Below, piece after piece: positions 26,377-33,691 of a stretch of 64,000 nt of DNA. The notes under the pieces were generated by a model that saw only the letters and a program-made list of their open reading frames with translations, did no database searches and was not told where the DNA came from. The translations under genes were made by a program, and so were the position numbers. This stretch comes from Novosphingobium sp. ZN18A2 (GTDB lineage: Bacteria; Pseudomonadota; Alphaproteobacteria; Sphingomonadales; Sphingomonadaceae): assembly GCF_036784765.1 (NCBI RefSeq), contig NZ_CP136651.1, positions 744,001 through 808,000 on the forward strand, given 5' to 3'. Position 1 is the stretch's first letter; every line of letters begins with the position of its first letter.

Positions 26377-27054
26377 ATGACCGACGCGCTATTGTTCGAT
26401 CCCGCGTCCGCCGCGATCGTCGTCGGCGGATCGGCGTTGGCCACGGTCCTGCGCGCGGGTTTCACCGATCTGGCGGCTACGGGACGAGCGCTCGCCTGCC
26501 TGCGGCACCGCCGGTTCAGCGCCACGCGCGCAAGGGCGGACCTTGCCGCGCAAGTGCGGGAAATCCGGCAGGACGGATTGCTGCGCGCGGACCCCGCGCA
26601 TTCGGGGGACAGCGAACTGGACGAAGCGACCGATGCGCTGCTTGAACGCCGCTCCATCGCGGCGCTGCTGGACCGGCACGAAGCGCACAAGGCGCGCCGC
26701 CAGGCCTGCGCGCGCGCTGCCGTGGCGACCCTTGCGCAATCGGCGGAACTGGCGCCGGTGTTCGGCCTTGCCGGGACGCTGGTTTCGCTCAGCCGCTTGC
26801 CCGCCGGAGGGCTGGAACAGGGGGCATTCGCGGGCGCGATCTCCATGGCGGTGCTGACGACGCTTTATGGCCTGCTGCTTGCCAACCTGGTGCTTGCGCC
26901 GCTTGCGCGGATCGTGGACCGGCATGCCCAGGCCGAAGAAGCCGAACGCCAGACGGTGATAGACTGGCTGGCCTACCAGGTCGGCCCGATGTGCCGCGAA
27001 GGCGGCAAGGGCGATCCGCAGCGGCGGGACGACAGCCGGGACATTGCGGCATGA
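26377..27054 (+). CDS. MotA/TolQ/ExbB-like proton-channel family protein
   Basis: A 225-residue membrane protein with an N-terminal hydrophobic helix (AAIVVGGSALATVLRAGF), a charged cytoplasmic stretch with LLERRSIAALLDRHEAHKAR, then two helices (SAELAPVFGLAGTLVSLS and AGAISMAVLTTLYGLLLANLVLAPLARIVDRH). This is the layout of TolQ/ExbB/MotA proteins. It is distinct from motA at 17346. It is followed with a 4-bp overlap by a TolR-like partner and then flgA, divergent from flgB. Its role in the flagellum is not recognised; energising an envelope step is possible. An AAGGAG ribosome site precedes the ATG. Confidence 0.75.
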   Translation: MTDALLFDPASAAIVVGGSALATVLRAGFTDLAATGRALACLRHRRFSATRARADLAAQVREIRQDGLLRADPAHSGDSELDEATDALLERRSIAALLDRHEAHKARRQACARAAVATLAQSAELAPVFGLAGTLVSLSRLPAGGLEQGAFAGAISMAVLTTLYGLLLANLVLAPLARIVDRHAQAEEAERQTVIDWLAYQVGPMCREGGKGDPQRRDDSRDIAA

Positions 27055-27482
27055 TCGCCCGCGCCGGAAGCGGGTGGCAGACGGTGCTGGCCGATCTGGC
27101 GCTGATCCTGTTCATGGTCACGGGGTCTGCACTGGCGCGGGCACGACCCGGAGGGGACGGCGCCACCCTGCGCGGCGAGGCCGTTGCCGTGTGGCGCGAA
27201 GGGAAAGGCAGCCCGCCGTTCGGCCGATGGCTGGCGGACGCCGATCCGCGCACGCGGGCGACGCTGACGGTCCGCTATGGCGCGGACGGGCCGCGCGCCG
27301 CGCTGGAACGCGCCCGCGCGCTTGCGCAGGCAGCCGGTTCGCGCGCTTCGACCATGCGGATACTGGTGGAACCGGGCGACGGGCCGGGTGCGGAAGCGGT
27401 GCTGGCTTACGATGCGCAGCCGCTGGCACGCGGCTTGCAGCGCAGCGGCCAGATCCAATCCAACCGGGAGCAGAAACGATGA
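27051..27482 (+). CDS. Small TolR/ExbD-like single-span membrane protein
   Basis: A 143-residue protein with one N-terminal membrane helix, VLADLALILFMVTGSAL. Its Asp15 sits where ExbD, TolR and MotB carry the proton-binding Asp. The remainder is a soluble domain with a short VRYGADGPRAALERARALAQ segment resembling the ExbD/TolR periplasmic fold. It starts within the stop of the TolQ-like gene (ATGA) and ends within the start of flgA. Assignment as the channel's second subunit rests on the helix and the gene pairing; overall similarity is weak. Confidence 0.6.
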   Translation: MIARAGSGWQTVLADLALILFMVTGSALARARPGGDGATLRGEAVAVWREGKGSPPFGRWLADADPRTRATLTVRYGADGPRAALERARALAQAAGSRASTMRILVEPGDGPGAEAVLAYDAQPLARGLQRSGQIQSNREQKR

Positions 27483-27970
27483 ACCCGCATGTCCTGCCGC
27501 TTGCCGCGGCCGCGCTGCTGGCCGCCGGTCCGGCGCACGCCGCACCGGGCGGTTATGCCGATCTTTCCGCCATAGACGCGCAGGTCGCCACGTTTGCCGG
27601 TGGCGGGACGGTGCCGGTGGATCGCCGTTTGCGGCTGATGCCGTGCAAACGTCCGCTGGCGCTTTCGTGGCGGGGAACCCGGCGCGAAACGGTGGTTGTC
27701 CAATGCCCCGATCCCGGCGGCTGGCGTCTTTTCGTGCCCGTTGCGGAAGGAAATGCCGCCGGACGCAGGACACCGGCCGCCCCGGCGATACAACGCGGCG
27801 ATGCGGTTACGGTGCGCGTCAGCGGCGCGGGTTTCACCGTCTCGCAGCCGGGCGAAGCGCTGGAATCGGGGGCGGTCGGCGCGTGGATTCGCGTGCGACC
27901 CGGCGTCCGCAAGCAACCGGTCCGCGCCCGCGTCGCGCGTCCGGGGCTGGTGGAGATCCCCGCGGACTGA
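27479..27970 (+). CDS. flgA: Flagellar P-ring assembly chaperone FlgA
   Basis: Periplasmic chaperone needed for P-ring (FlgI) assembly. It is 163 residues with a signal peptide (LPLAAAALLAAGPAHA) and a C-terminal SAF-type domain: AIQRGDAVTVRVSGAGFTVSQPGEALESGAVGAWIRV. The ATG overlaps the stop of the TolR-like gene. Placement beside flgMN is usual, but sitting third in an operon behind a TolQ/TolR-like pair is not. Confidence 0.88.
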   Translation: MNPHVLPLAAAALLAAGPAHAAPGGYADLSAIDAQVATFAGGGTVPVDRRLRLMPCKRPLALSWRGTRRETVVVQCPDPGGWRLFVPVAEGNAAGRRTPAAPAIQRGDAVTVRVSGAGFTVSQPGEALESGAVGAWIRVRPGVRKQPVRARVARPGLVEIPAD

Positions 27971-28010
27971 TCCGGCAATCCTTCGCCGCGCTGCCCTTAA
28001 ATCCGGCAAG
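27971..28010. promoter_or_regulatory. Two TCCGGCAA words before flgM
   Basis: TCCGGCAA begins directly after the flgA stop (27971) and again as TCCGGCAAG at 28002-28010, 31 bp apart. The second lies 44 bp before the flgM start. They match the half-site of the palindrome upstream of flgB and the word upstream of the transglycosylase promoter. No good sigma-54 or sigma-28 promoter was seen between them and flgM. Confidence 0.4.
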
Positions 28011-28053
28011 GGTCCGCCGTCCTTTGGCCTGTAACAGCTCAAGGAGCGGACCA

Positions 28054-28347
28054 ATGCCTCCAATCGAAATCGGCCCCTTGCGCCCGGTCGGCGCGGTCCC
28101 GTCGCGCAACGGCCAGGAAGCCGCGCCCTTGCGCGCATCGGCCGCCAAGGCCGCGCCCGGATCGCCCGCGCGCGCACCGTCCACCGCGATGGAGGCGGGC
28201 GACGCGCTCGACCCCGGCCGCGCCCCGGTCGACAGCGACCGCGTGGCCGAAATCCGCAACGCGGTAGAGCAGGGCCGCTATCCCGTTATTCCCGCCCGCA
28301 TCGCCGATGCGATGATCGCCGCGGGCATACTGTTGAGGACCAGATGA
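28054..28347 (+). CDS. flgM: Anti-sigma-28 factor FlgM
   Basis: A 97-residue protein with a disordered, Pro/Ala-rich N-terminal half and the FlgM C-terminal helices (DSDRVAEIRNAVEQGRYPVIPARIADAMIAAGILL). FlgM binds and silences FliA until it is exported through the finished hook. AAGGAG precedes the ATG at 28054. Its stop overlaps the start of flgN, and its target sigma factor is encoded 3.5 kb downstream in the same direction. Confidence 0.9.
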   Translation: MPPIEIGPLRPVGAVPSRNGQEAAPLRASAAKAAPGSPARAPSTAMEAGDALDPGRAPVDSDRVAEIRNAVEQGRYPVIPARIADAMIAAGILLRTR

Positions 28348-28697
28348 TGAACCGTGCCGATACCCCGCAGGAGTCCGCTCCCCTGACCGATATGCTGCGG
28401 CAGATGCTTGCCGTCTTGCAGGCGGAACGGCAGGCGCTTGCCGGCCTGGACCTTGAAGCGATCGCCTGCGCGACGAATCAAAAACGCGCGCTTTGCACTT
28501 CGCTGGAAGGCGCTGCGCTGGTAGCGGTCGACGAGGAATGCCGCGGCATGGTCGACGCCGCGCGCCGCCTGAACGAGGCCAACCGCCAGGTGCGCAACCT
28601 GATTGCCGCGAATGTCGCCGCGCGGCTGGACGCGCTGACCGGCAATGCGCCGCTTTATCGCGCGCACCGCGCGCCGGGCGTGGCGCAATTGCGCTGA
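28344..28697 (+). CDS. flgN: FlgN-like flagellar chaperone
   Basis: A 117-residue helical protein (LTDMLRQMLAVLQAERQALAGLDLEAIACATNQKRALC ... DAARRLNEANRQVRNLIAANVAARLDAL). FlgN chaperones the junction proteins FlgK and FlgL to the export gate. Family similarity is modest, but position directly after flgM with an ATGA overlap is the standard arrangement. An ATG at 28347 is a possible alternative start. Confidence 0.82.
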   Translation: MMNRADTPQESAPLTDMLRQMLAVLQAERQALAGLDLEAIACATNQKRALCTSLEGAALVAVDEECRGMVDAARRLNEANRQVRNLIAANVAARLDALTGNAPLYRAHRAPGVAQLR

Positions 28698-28761
28698 CGC
28701 CGTCGTCGGTGACGCACGCCGGTTGACGCGCCGGACGAAAAGCCCCGCGTCTGTTCCAGCA

Positions 28762-28770
28762 TCCGGCAAG
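28762..28770 (+). promoter_or_regulatory. TCCGGCAAG word upstream of a sigma-54 promoter
   Basis: Same 9-mer as upstream of flgM and in the flgB-side palindrome. Here it ends 10 bp before the -24 element of the sigma-54 promoter at 28781. If it is an activator half-site it lies unusually close to the promoter. Confidence 0.35.
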
Positions 28771-28780
28771 AAGACCGAAC

Positions 28781-28796
28781 TGGCACGCCCCTTGCT
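28781..28796 (+). promoter_or_regulatory. Sigma-54 promoter of the transglycosylase-flhA-fliA operon
   Basis: TGGCAC-GCCCC-TTGCT exactly matches the RpoN -24/-12 consensus. The expected transcription start at about 28808 lies ~50 bp before the proposed TTG start of the transglycosylase. It would drive that gene, flhA and fliA, which are separated by no more than 6 bp or overlap. Confidence 0.88.
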
Positions 28797-28858
28797 GAAC
28801 TTCCCTGTGCGGCCATCCGGCCGTGGACCGATCCGGTTCCGAACAAGGGGAGTTCGCT

Positions 28859-29719
28859 TTGCCTACCGTTCCGCCAGGACAGATCGCCAGCCCGCCGGTC
28901 GCTGCCGGTTCGCCGCAGGTCCGCGCCTCTATCGCGCGGGCTTCGGCACGGACCGGCAACGATTTCGATTACATGCTGGCGCAGGCGCGCCTTGAATCGC
29001 ACCTCGATCCATCGGCGCGCGCGCGCACTTCCAGCGCGACGGGCCTTTACCAGTTCACATCCGCCACATGGCTGAAAATGATAGACGCGCACGGCGCCCA
29101 GCACGGGCTGGGCTGGGCCGACGCGGCGATAGAAAACGGCGCGATCCGCGATCCGGCAACGCGCGCGCAGGTGATGGCGCTGCGGCTCGATCCCGATGCA
29201 TCGGCGATGATGGCGGGCGAATTCGCCAACGACAACCGGGCCGGGCTGACCGCTGCGCTGGGCCGCGCACCCGATCATGCAGAGCTTTATCTGGCGCATT
29301 TCCTGGGGCTGGACGGCGCGAAGTCGTTCCTTTCCGCGATGGACGCCGATCCCGCGCAAAGTGCGGCGGCGCTGTTGCCCAGGGCCGCCGCAGCCAATCG
29401 CGCTGTGTTCTACGATCGCGCCGGTGCGCCGCGCTCGCTGGCCGGGGTGATGGATCTGTTGCGCGGCAAGCTGGCGGCGGCGGGCGGGGTTGCGGATGCT
29501 GCCCCGCCGGGCCGGGTCGCGGCTGACACTGCGCCGCCGGTCGCGGATGGCGGCCCGGTTTCGCGTGAATTCGATGCGCTGGCCGCCCGGATGCCGGAAG
29601 CACCGGCGCGACCGTCGATGGCCGAAACGGTGCGATCCGCGTTCGGCGGCGATGGCGGTGGCGCGCTGCCGGCCCACGTTTCCGCAGCCTATGCGCGGCT
29701 TGCGGCGCTGGGGCTCTGA
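28859..29719 (+). CDS. Lytic transglycosylase of the flagellar locus (SltF-like role)
   Basis: A soluble-lytic-transglycosylase-type muramidase of 286 residues. The catalytic region is near the N-terminus: LAQARLESHLDPSARA with Glu46 as probable catalytic acid, then SSATGLYQFTSATWL. No clear signal peptide is visible. A TTG start at 28859 is preferred because AAGGGGAG lies 6 nt upstream; an in-frame GTG at 28823 lacks a ribosome site. With FlgJ lacking its enzyme domain, this protein is the likely wall-opening enzyme for rod passage. Its C-terminal ~120 residues are Ala/Pro-rich and unassigned. Confidence 0.85.
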   Translation: MPTVPPGQIASPPVAAGSPQVRASIARASARTGNDFDYMLAQARLESHLDPSARARTSSATGLYQFTSATWLKMIDAHGAQHGLGWADAAIENGAIRDPATRAQVMALRLDPDASAMMAGEFANDNRAGLTAALGRAPDHAELYLAHFLGLDGAKSFLSAMDADPAQSAAALLPRAAAANRAVFYDRAGAPRSLAGVMDLLRGKLAAAGGVADAAPPGRVAADTAPPVADGGPVSREFDALAARMPEAPARPSMAETVRSAFGGDGGGALPAHVSAAYARLAALGL

Positions 29720-29725
29720 CGCGCG

Positions 29726-31819
29726 ATGCTGGCTCGTTTCCCGGGTGCGGGCGCGATGGCGCTGCCCGCCGGCATCCTCACGCTGATCCTGCTGATGGTG
29801 GTGCCGCTGCCCGCTGTGATGCTGGACGTGTTCTTCGTGCTCAACATTGCGCTTTCGGTCGCGATCCTGATGGCGGCGATGAATGCGGAAAAGCCGCATG
29901 ATTTCTCGTCCTTCCCCAGCGTGCTGCTGTTCGCGACCCTGCTGCGGCTTGCGCTCAACGTCGCCTCGACGCGCGTGGTGCTGGTCAACGGCCACAAAGG
30001 CGGCGCGGCCGCCGGGCACGTGATCGAAAGCTTCGGCGAATTCCTGATCGGCGGCAACTTCGCGGTCGGGCTGTTCGTCTTCGCGATCCTGATGATCATC
30101 AACCTTGTCGTGGTGACCAAGGGCGCGGGCCGCGTGTCCGAAGTTTCGGCACGCTTCACGCTCGATGCCCTTCCCGGCAAGCAGATGGCGATAGATGCCG
30201 ATCTTGCCGCCGGACTGCTGAGCGCGGACGAAGCGAAGGCCCGCCGCCGCGAAGTGGCGACAGAGGCGGATTTCTATGGCTCAATGGATGGTGCCAGCAA
30301 GTTCGTGAAGGGCGATGCGGTTGCGGCGCTGCTGATCCTGGGCGTGAACATCGTTGCCGGGTTCGTACTGGGCATGGTCAGCCACGGCCTTTCCGCCGGG
30401 GACGCCGCGCAGAAATACATAACGCTTGCCGTGGGCGATGCACTGGTTGCGCAAGTGCCCTCGCTGCTGCTGTCCATCGCGGCGGCGGTGATCGTCACGC
30501 GCGTTGCCGACAGCCGCGACCTGGCCGGACAGATCGGCGGCCAGTTCGCCAATCCGGCCACGTGGCTGCCGGTGGCGGTGATCCTGGCCGCGATCGGAGT
30601 GATTCCCGCGATGCCGCAAACCGTGTTCCTGCCCGCCGCGGCAATGGCCGGAACGCTGTGGTGGCAACTGCGCAAGCGCGCGCGCCGGCCCGCGCCGGTG
30701 GAGCAGGCGGAACCGCCCGCCGATCCGGCAGCGATCCATCTTGAAGACGTTTCGGATCGCACGCTCGTGACTGTCGAGCTGGGCTATGGCCTTGTCCACC
30801 TTGTGGACGAAAAGCGCGGTTCGCCGCTGGTTGCGCGGATCACGGGCGTGCGCAAGCAGTTGAGCCAGGCCTTTGGCTTCGTGGTGCCGCAGTTCCGTGT
30901 GCGCGATGCGCTGGAACTGCCGCCCAACGACTATCGCATCGTCGTGGGCGGCGTTCCGGTGGGCGGGGCATCGGTGCGCGCGGACAAGATGCTGGCGATC
31001 GACGCCGGAGAGGCGCGAGAGAACCACGGCCTTCAGGGCGAAGAGACGGTCGATCCCAGCTTCGGCTGCCCCGCGCTGTGGATCGAACCGGCGGAGCGCG
31101 ACCGCGCCATCGCCGAAGGGTTCCTGACCGTCGATGCCGGAACCGTCATCGCCACGCACCTGAACCACCTGCTGTCCGAACGTCCGCAAGACCTGATCGG
31201 GCCGGACGAAGTGCGCGCGATCCTGGATACCGTGAAAGAGCGCGCGCCCGGACTGGTCGAAACAATCCACCCGCAGCCGCTTTCGCTGGGCGCGCTGACC
31301 CGCTTGCTGCGCGCCTTGCTGGAAGACGCGATCCCGCTTTCGCATCCGATCCCGATCCTGTCCGCGCTGGCCGATGCGGTGCAGGTCACCACCGAGCACG
31401 ACCGGCTGATCGACCTGGTTCGTGCAGACCTTGGCGGGCTGATCGTCGGGCGCATCTGCGGGCCGGACGATCGCTTGCCGGTGCTGACGCTGGATGCCGC
31501 GCTGGAAGGCGCGATCGTGCAGGGATTGCAGGATCCCACCAGCGGCGATCCGGTGATCGAACCCGGCCTTGCCCGCTCCATCGGCGAACGGGTGACGGCG
31601 ATCGTTGCGGAGCGCGGTGCGGCCGCGCCGCCGGTTGCCCTGATCGTCCAGCCGCGCGCGCGACGGCCGCTGACTTCGCTTCTCCGCCTGCGCGCGCCGC
31701 AGTGCCTTGTCCTTTCCATTGCCGAACTGCCCGCCGCGCAGCCGGTGGAAGTGATCGAGGTCATCGGCGCGCAGCAGGCGGAACCCACCACCCAGGCTCA
31801 GGAGAGCATTGCCGCATGA
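29726..31819 (+). CDS. flhA: Flagellar export gate protein FlhA
   Basis: Core membrane component of the flagellar type III export gate, 697 residues as expected. The first ~310 residues hold eight membrane segments with the conserved FLATLLRLALNVASTR-like stretch and GRVSEVSARFTLDALPGKQMAIDADL. From ~345 on is the soluble domain (VELGYGLVHLVDEKRGSPLVARI, PDEVRAILDTVKE). It starts 6 bp after the transglycosylase stop, and its stop overlaps the fliA start. Confidence 0.97.
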   Translation: MLARFPGAGAMALPAGILTLILLMVVPLPAVMLDVFFVLNIALSVAILMAAMNAEKPHDFSSFPSVLLFATLLRLALNVASTRVVLVNGHKGGAAAGHVIESFGEFLIGGNFAVGLFVFAILMIINLVVVTKGAGRVSEVSARFTLDALPGKQMAIDADLAAGLLSADEAKARRREVATEADFYGSMDGASKFVKGDAVAALLILGVNIVAGFVLGMVSHGLSAGDAAQKYITLAVGDALVAQVPSLLLSIAAAVIVTRVADSRDLAGQIGGQFANPATWLPVAVILAAIGVIPAMPQTVFLPAAAMAGTLWWQLRKRARRPAPVEQAEPPADPAAIHLEDVSDRTLVTVELGYGLVHLVDEKRGSPLVARITGVRKQLSQAFGFVVPQFRVRDALELPPNDYRIVVGGVPVGGASVRADKMLAIDAGEARENHGLQGEETVDPSFGCPALWIEPAERDRAIAEGFLTVDAGTVIATHLNHLLSERPQDLIGPDEVRAILDTVKERAPGLVETIHPQPLSLGALTRLLRALLEDAIPLSHPIPILSALADAVQVTTEHDRLIDLVRADLGGLIVGRICGPDDRLPVLTLDAALEGAIVQGLQDPTSGDPVIEPGLARSIGERVTAIVAERGAAAPPVALIVQPRARRPLTSLLRLRAPQCLVLSIAELPAAQPVEVIEVIGAQQAEPTTQAQESIAA

Positions 31820-32577
31820 AACACGATCATCGCAGCTTCACCCGTCCCGCTTCCCCGCTTGGCCCGCGCGGCATCGCGGGTGCCTATCGCGGCGATGTGG
31901 CAGACCGGGTCCGGCGCTTCCTGCCGATGGTCCGCCGCCTTGCCTGGCACGTCCACGGCTCGGGCCGCGCGGGCATCGAGCTTGAGGATCTGGTGCAGGC
32001 GGGGCTTGTGGCGCTTACCGAGGCCGCGCAGAAGCACGACGCGCCGACGGAAGACGGTTTTGCCGCCTATGCCAAGTTGCGCGTTCGCGGCGCGATGGTC
32101 GATATGTTGCGCCGCGCCAGCCCGCTTTCGCGCCCCGCTGCCGAACGCCGCCGGACGCTGCGCGAGGCGGAAAGCGCGCTGTCGGCAAAACTCGGCCGCG
32201 CGCCCGAGCCGCACGAACTGGCCGCCGCGATGGGGCTTTCCGAAGCGGACCTTGCGGCGATGCGCGCGGCGAGCGAGCCGGTGCGCCTCGAAACGATGGA
32301 CCAGGCCTATACCGATCACGACATGGCCTATGCCGATGACCGGCCGGACAGCTTTGCCCTGCTTTCGGACAGCGAGACGCGCGGCGCGGTGGCGGGCGCC
32401 GTCGCCGGGCTTCCGGAACGGCTGCGACTGGTGATCTCGCTCTATTTCGTGGAGGAACTGAACCTTGCGGAAATCGCGCAGGTGCTGGACGTGTCGGTGC
32501 CGCGCGTCCACCAGTTGAAGGCGCAGGCGCTGGACAGGCTGCGTGCCGCGCTGGGCGACGGATACGATATCCTGTGA
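31816..32577 (+). CDS. fliA: Flagellar sigma factor FliA (sigma-28)
   Basis: A 253-residue sigma factor. Region 2 reads GIELEDLVQAGLVALTEAAQKHD...FAAYAKLRVRGAMVDMLRR, region 3 has RTLREAESALSAKLGRAPEPHELAAAMGLSE, and region 4 has LPERLRLVISLYFVEELNLAEIAQVLDVSVPRVHQLKAQALDRLR. It directs late flagellar genes (filament and chemotaxis), none of which are in this window. The ATG at 31816 overlaps the flhA stop. FlgM at 28054 is its likely anti-sigma factor. Confidence 0.95.
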   Translation: MKHDHRSFTRPASPLGPRGIAGAYRGDVADRVRRFLPMVRRLAWHVHGSGRAGIELEDLVQAGLVALTEAAQKHDAPTEDGFAAYAKLRVRGAMVDMLRRASPLSRPAAERRRTLREAESALSAKLGRAPEPHELAAAMGLSEADLAAMRAASEPVRLETMDQAYTDHDMAYADDRPDSFALLSDSETRGAVAGAVAGLPERLRLVISLYFVEELNLAEIAQVLDVSVPRVHQLKAQALDRLRAALGDGYDIL

Positions 32578-32604
32578 AGCGGCTTGCCTCTCTGGTTCGC
32601 GCGG

Positions 32605-32622
32605 TTTAATCGTTCGGTTAAA
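32605..32622. promoter_or_regulatory. Palindromic operator candidate upstream of the SDR gene
   Basis: TTTAATCG-TT-CGGTTAAA is an 18-bp inverted repeat with one mismatched pair, centred 24 bp before the ATG at 32638. It is AT-rich in a GC-rich region and has the look of a TetR-family site. No regulator gene is next to it. Confidence 0.45.
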
Positions 32623-32637
32623 TCAAGGGAGAGAGCA

Positions 32638-33435
32638 ATGACCCAGTCCCCGTTCCGCGACGATCTTTTCGAAGGCAAGACCGCTTTCATCGCCGGCGGC
32701 ACCAGCGGCATCAACCTTGGCATCGCCAGACGCTATGCCGAACTGGGCGCGAAAGTCGCGGTGCTGGGGCGCAATCCGGAAAAGGCGCAGGCCGCGGCGG
32801 AATCGATCGGCGATGCGGCCATCGCGCTGACCGCCGATGTGCGCGACTATGCGGCGATCCGTGCGGCAATGGAAGAAGCGCGCGACCGGCTGGGCGGGTT
32901 CGACATCGTGGTTTCTGGCGCGGCCGGCAATTTCCTTGCGCCCGTCCTGGGAATGAGCGCCAATGCCTTCAAGGCAGTGGTGGACATCGATCTGCTGGGC
33001 ACGTTCAACGTGTTCCGTGGCTGCCATGATCTGCTGAACCTTCCCGGCGCATCGCTGATCGCGATTACCGCGGGGCAGGCGGAACAGGCGATGGCGATGC
33101 AGGCCCATGCCTGCGCGGCCAAGGCAGGGATCAACCAGCTGGTGCGCACGCTGGCGCTGGAATGGGGGCCGGACGTGCGGGTGAACGGCATTTCGCCCGG
33201 CCCCATCGGCGATACCGAAGGCATGGCCCGGCTGGCACCCGATCCAAAGACGCGCGACGCGCACTATGCCCGCATCGCGATGAAGCGCTGGGGCACGGTG
33301 TTCGAGATCGCGGAAGCGGCGGTCTATCTGTCCAGCGCAGCGGGCAACTATGTCACCGGCGCGATCCTGGACGTGGACGGCGGCAGTTCGATAGGCGACG
33401 CGTCGCGTCTGGATACGGGCAAGGGACTGGCGTAA
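32638..33435 (+). CDS. Short-chain dehydrogenase/reductase, 2,4-dienoyl-CoA reductase-like
   Basis: Rossmann-fold oxidoreductase of 265 residues. The cofactor loop is AFIAGGTSGINLGIARRYAELGAKVAVLGRNPEKAQ; the Arg after the second strand suggests NADPH. GAAGNFLAPVLGMSANAFKAVVDIDLLGTFNVFR and the later VNGISPGPIGDTEGM resemble peroxisomal 2,4-dienoyl-CoA reductases. These lack the usual Tyr of YxxxK SDRs: here the equivalent stretch is QAHACAAKAGI, with Lys but no Tyr. GGGAGAGAGC precedes the ATG. The stop codon lies inside the end of a long inverted repeat. Confidence 0.88.
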   Translation: MTQSPFRDDLFEGKTAFIAGGTSGINLGIARRYAELGAKVAVLGRNPEKAQAAAESIGDAAIALTADVRDYAAIRAAMEEARDRLGGFDIVVSGAAGNFLAPVLGMSANAFKAVVDIDLLGTFNVFRGCHDLLNLPGASLIAITAGQAEQAMAMQAHACAAKAGINQLVRTLALEWGPDVRVNGISPGPIGDTEGMARLAPDPKTRDAHYARIAMKRWGTVFEIAEAAVYLSSAAGNYVTGAILDVDGGSSIGDASRLDTGKGLA

Positions 33436-33691
33436 TTTTCCGCCGGCTGGGCAGGCCTGACGGCGCAATTTTGCCGCCAGTCATGCAGGCCTGATACCCG
33501 GACCAACCGCCGGTCTGGCGGAACCGCACCGGCCCACTCCCCCACCCGGCCACCCGATCAGGATAATGCCGTGGGTGGCCGGGTGGGGGAGTGGGCCGGT
33601 GCCGCAAGGCTTGGCCGGACGGCCATGCCGCCCGCCGGTCAAACGGCCCGAATCGGGCGTCAGGCCTGCCCAGCCGGCGGAAAACTACGCC
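33429..33691. repeat. 263-bp inverted repeat spanning both flanking stop codons
   Basis: Outer arms 33429-33462 and 33658-33691 are inverted copies matching at 33 of 34 positions (GGCGTARTTTTCCGCCGGC...CCTGACG). Inner arms 33527-33555 and 33573-33601 are a perfect 29-bp inverted pair around a 17-base loop (33556-33572). Between them lie smaller palindromes (CCGCC-GGTCT-GGCGG; CCCGATTCGGG). The outer arms include the final Ala codon and stop of both neighbouring genes (GCG TAA and GCG TAG). It would fold into a very long hairpin and could end transcription from both sides. It resembles a MITE or REP-type element, but its copy number is unknown. Confidence 0.85.

Noticed and set aside
26377-27054. 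A second copy of motA
   Set aside because: It lacks the MotA cytoplasmic rotor-contact region and has only three helices; TolQ/ExbB-like is the better description.
27971-28053. Sigma-54 or sigma-28 promoter directly upstream of flgM
   Set aside because: No GG-N10-GC pair or TAAA-N15-GCCGATAA match of acceptable quality was found.
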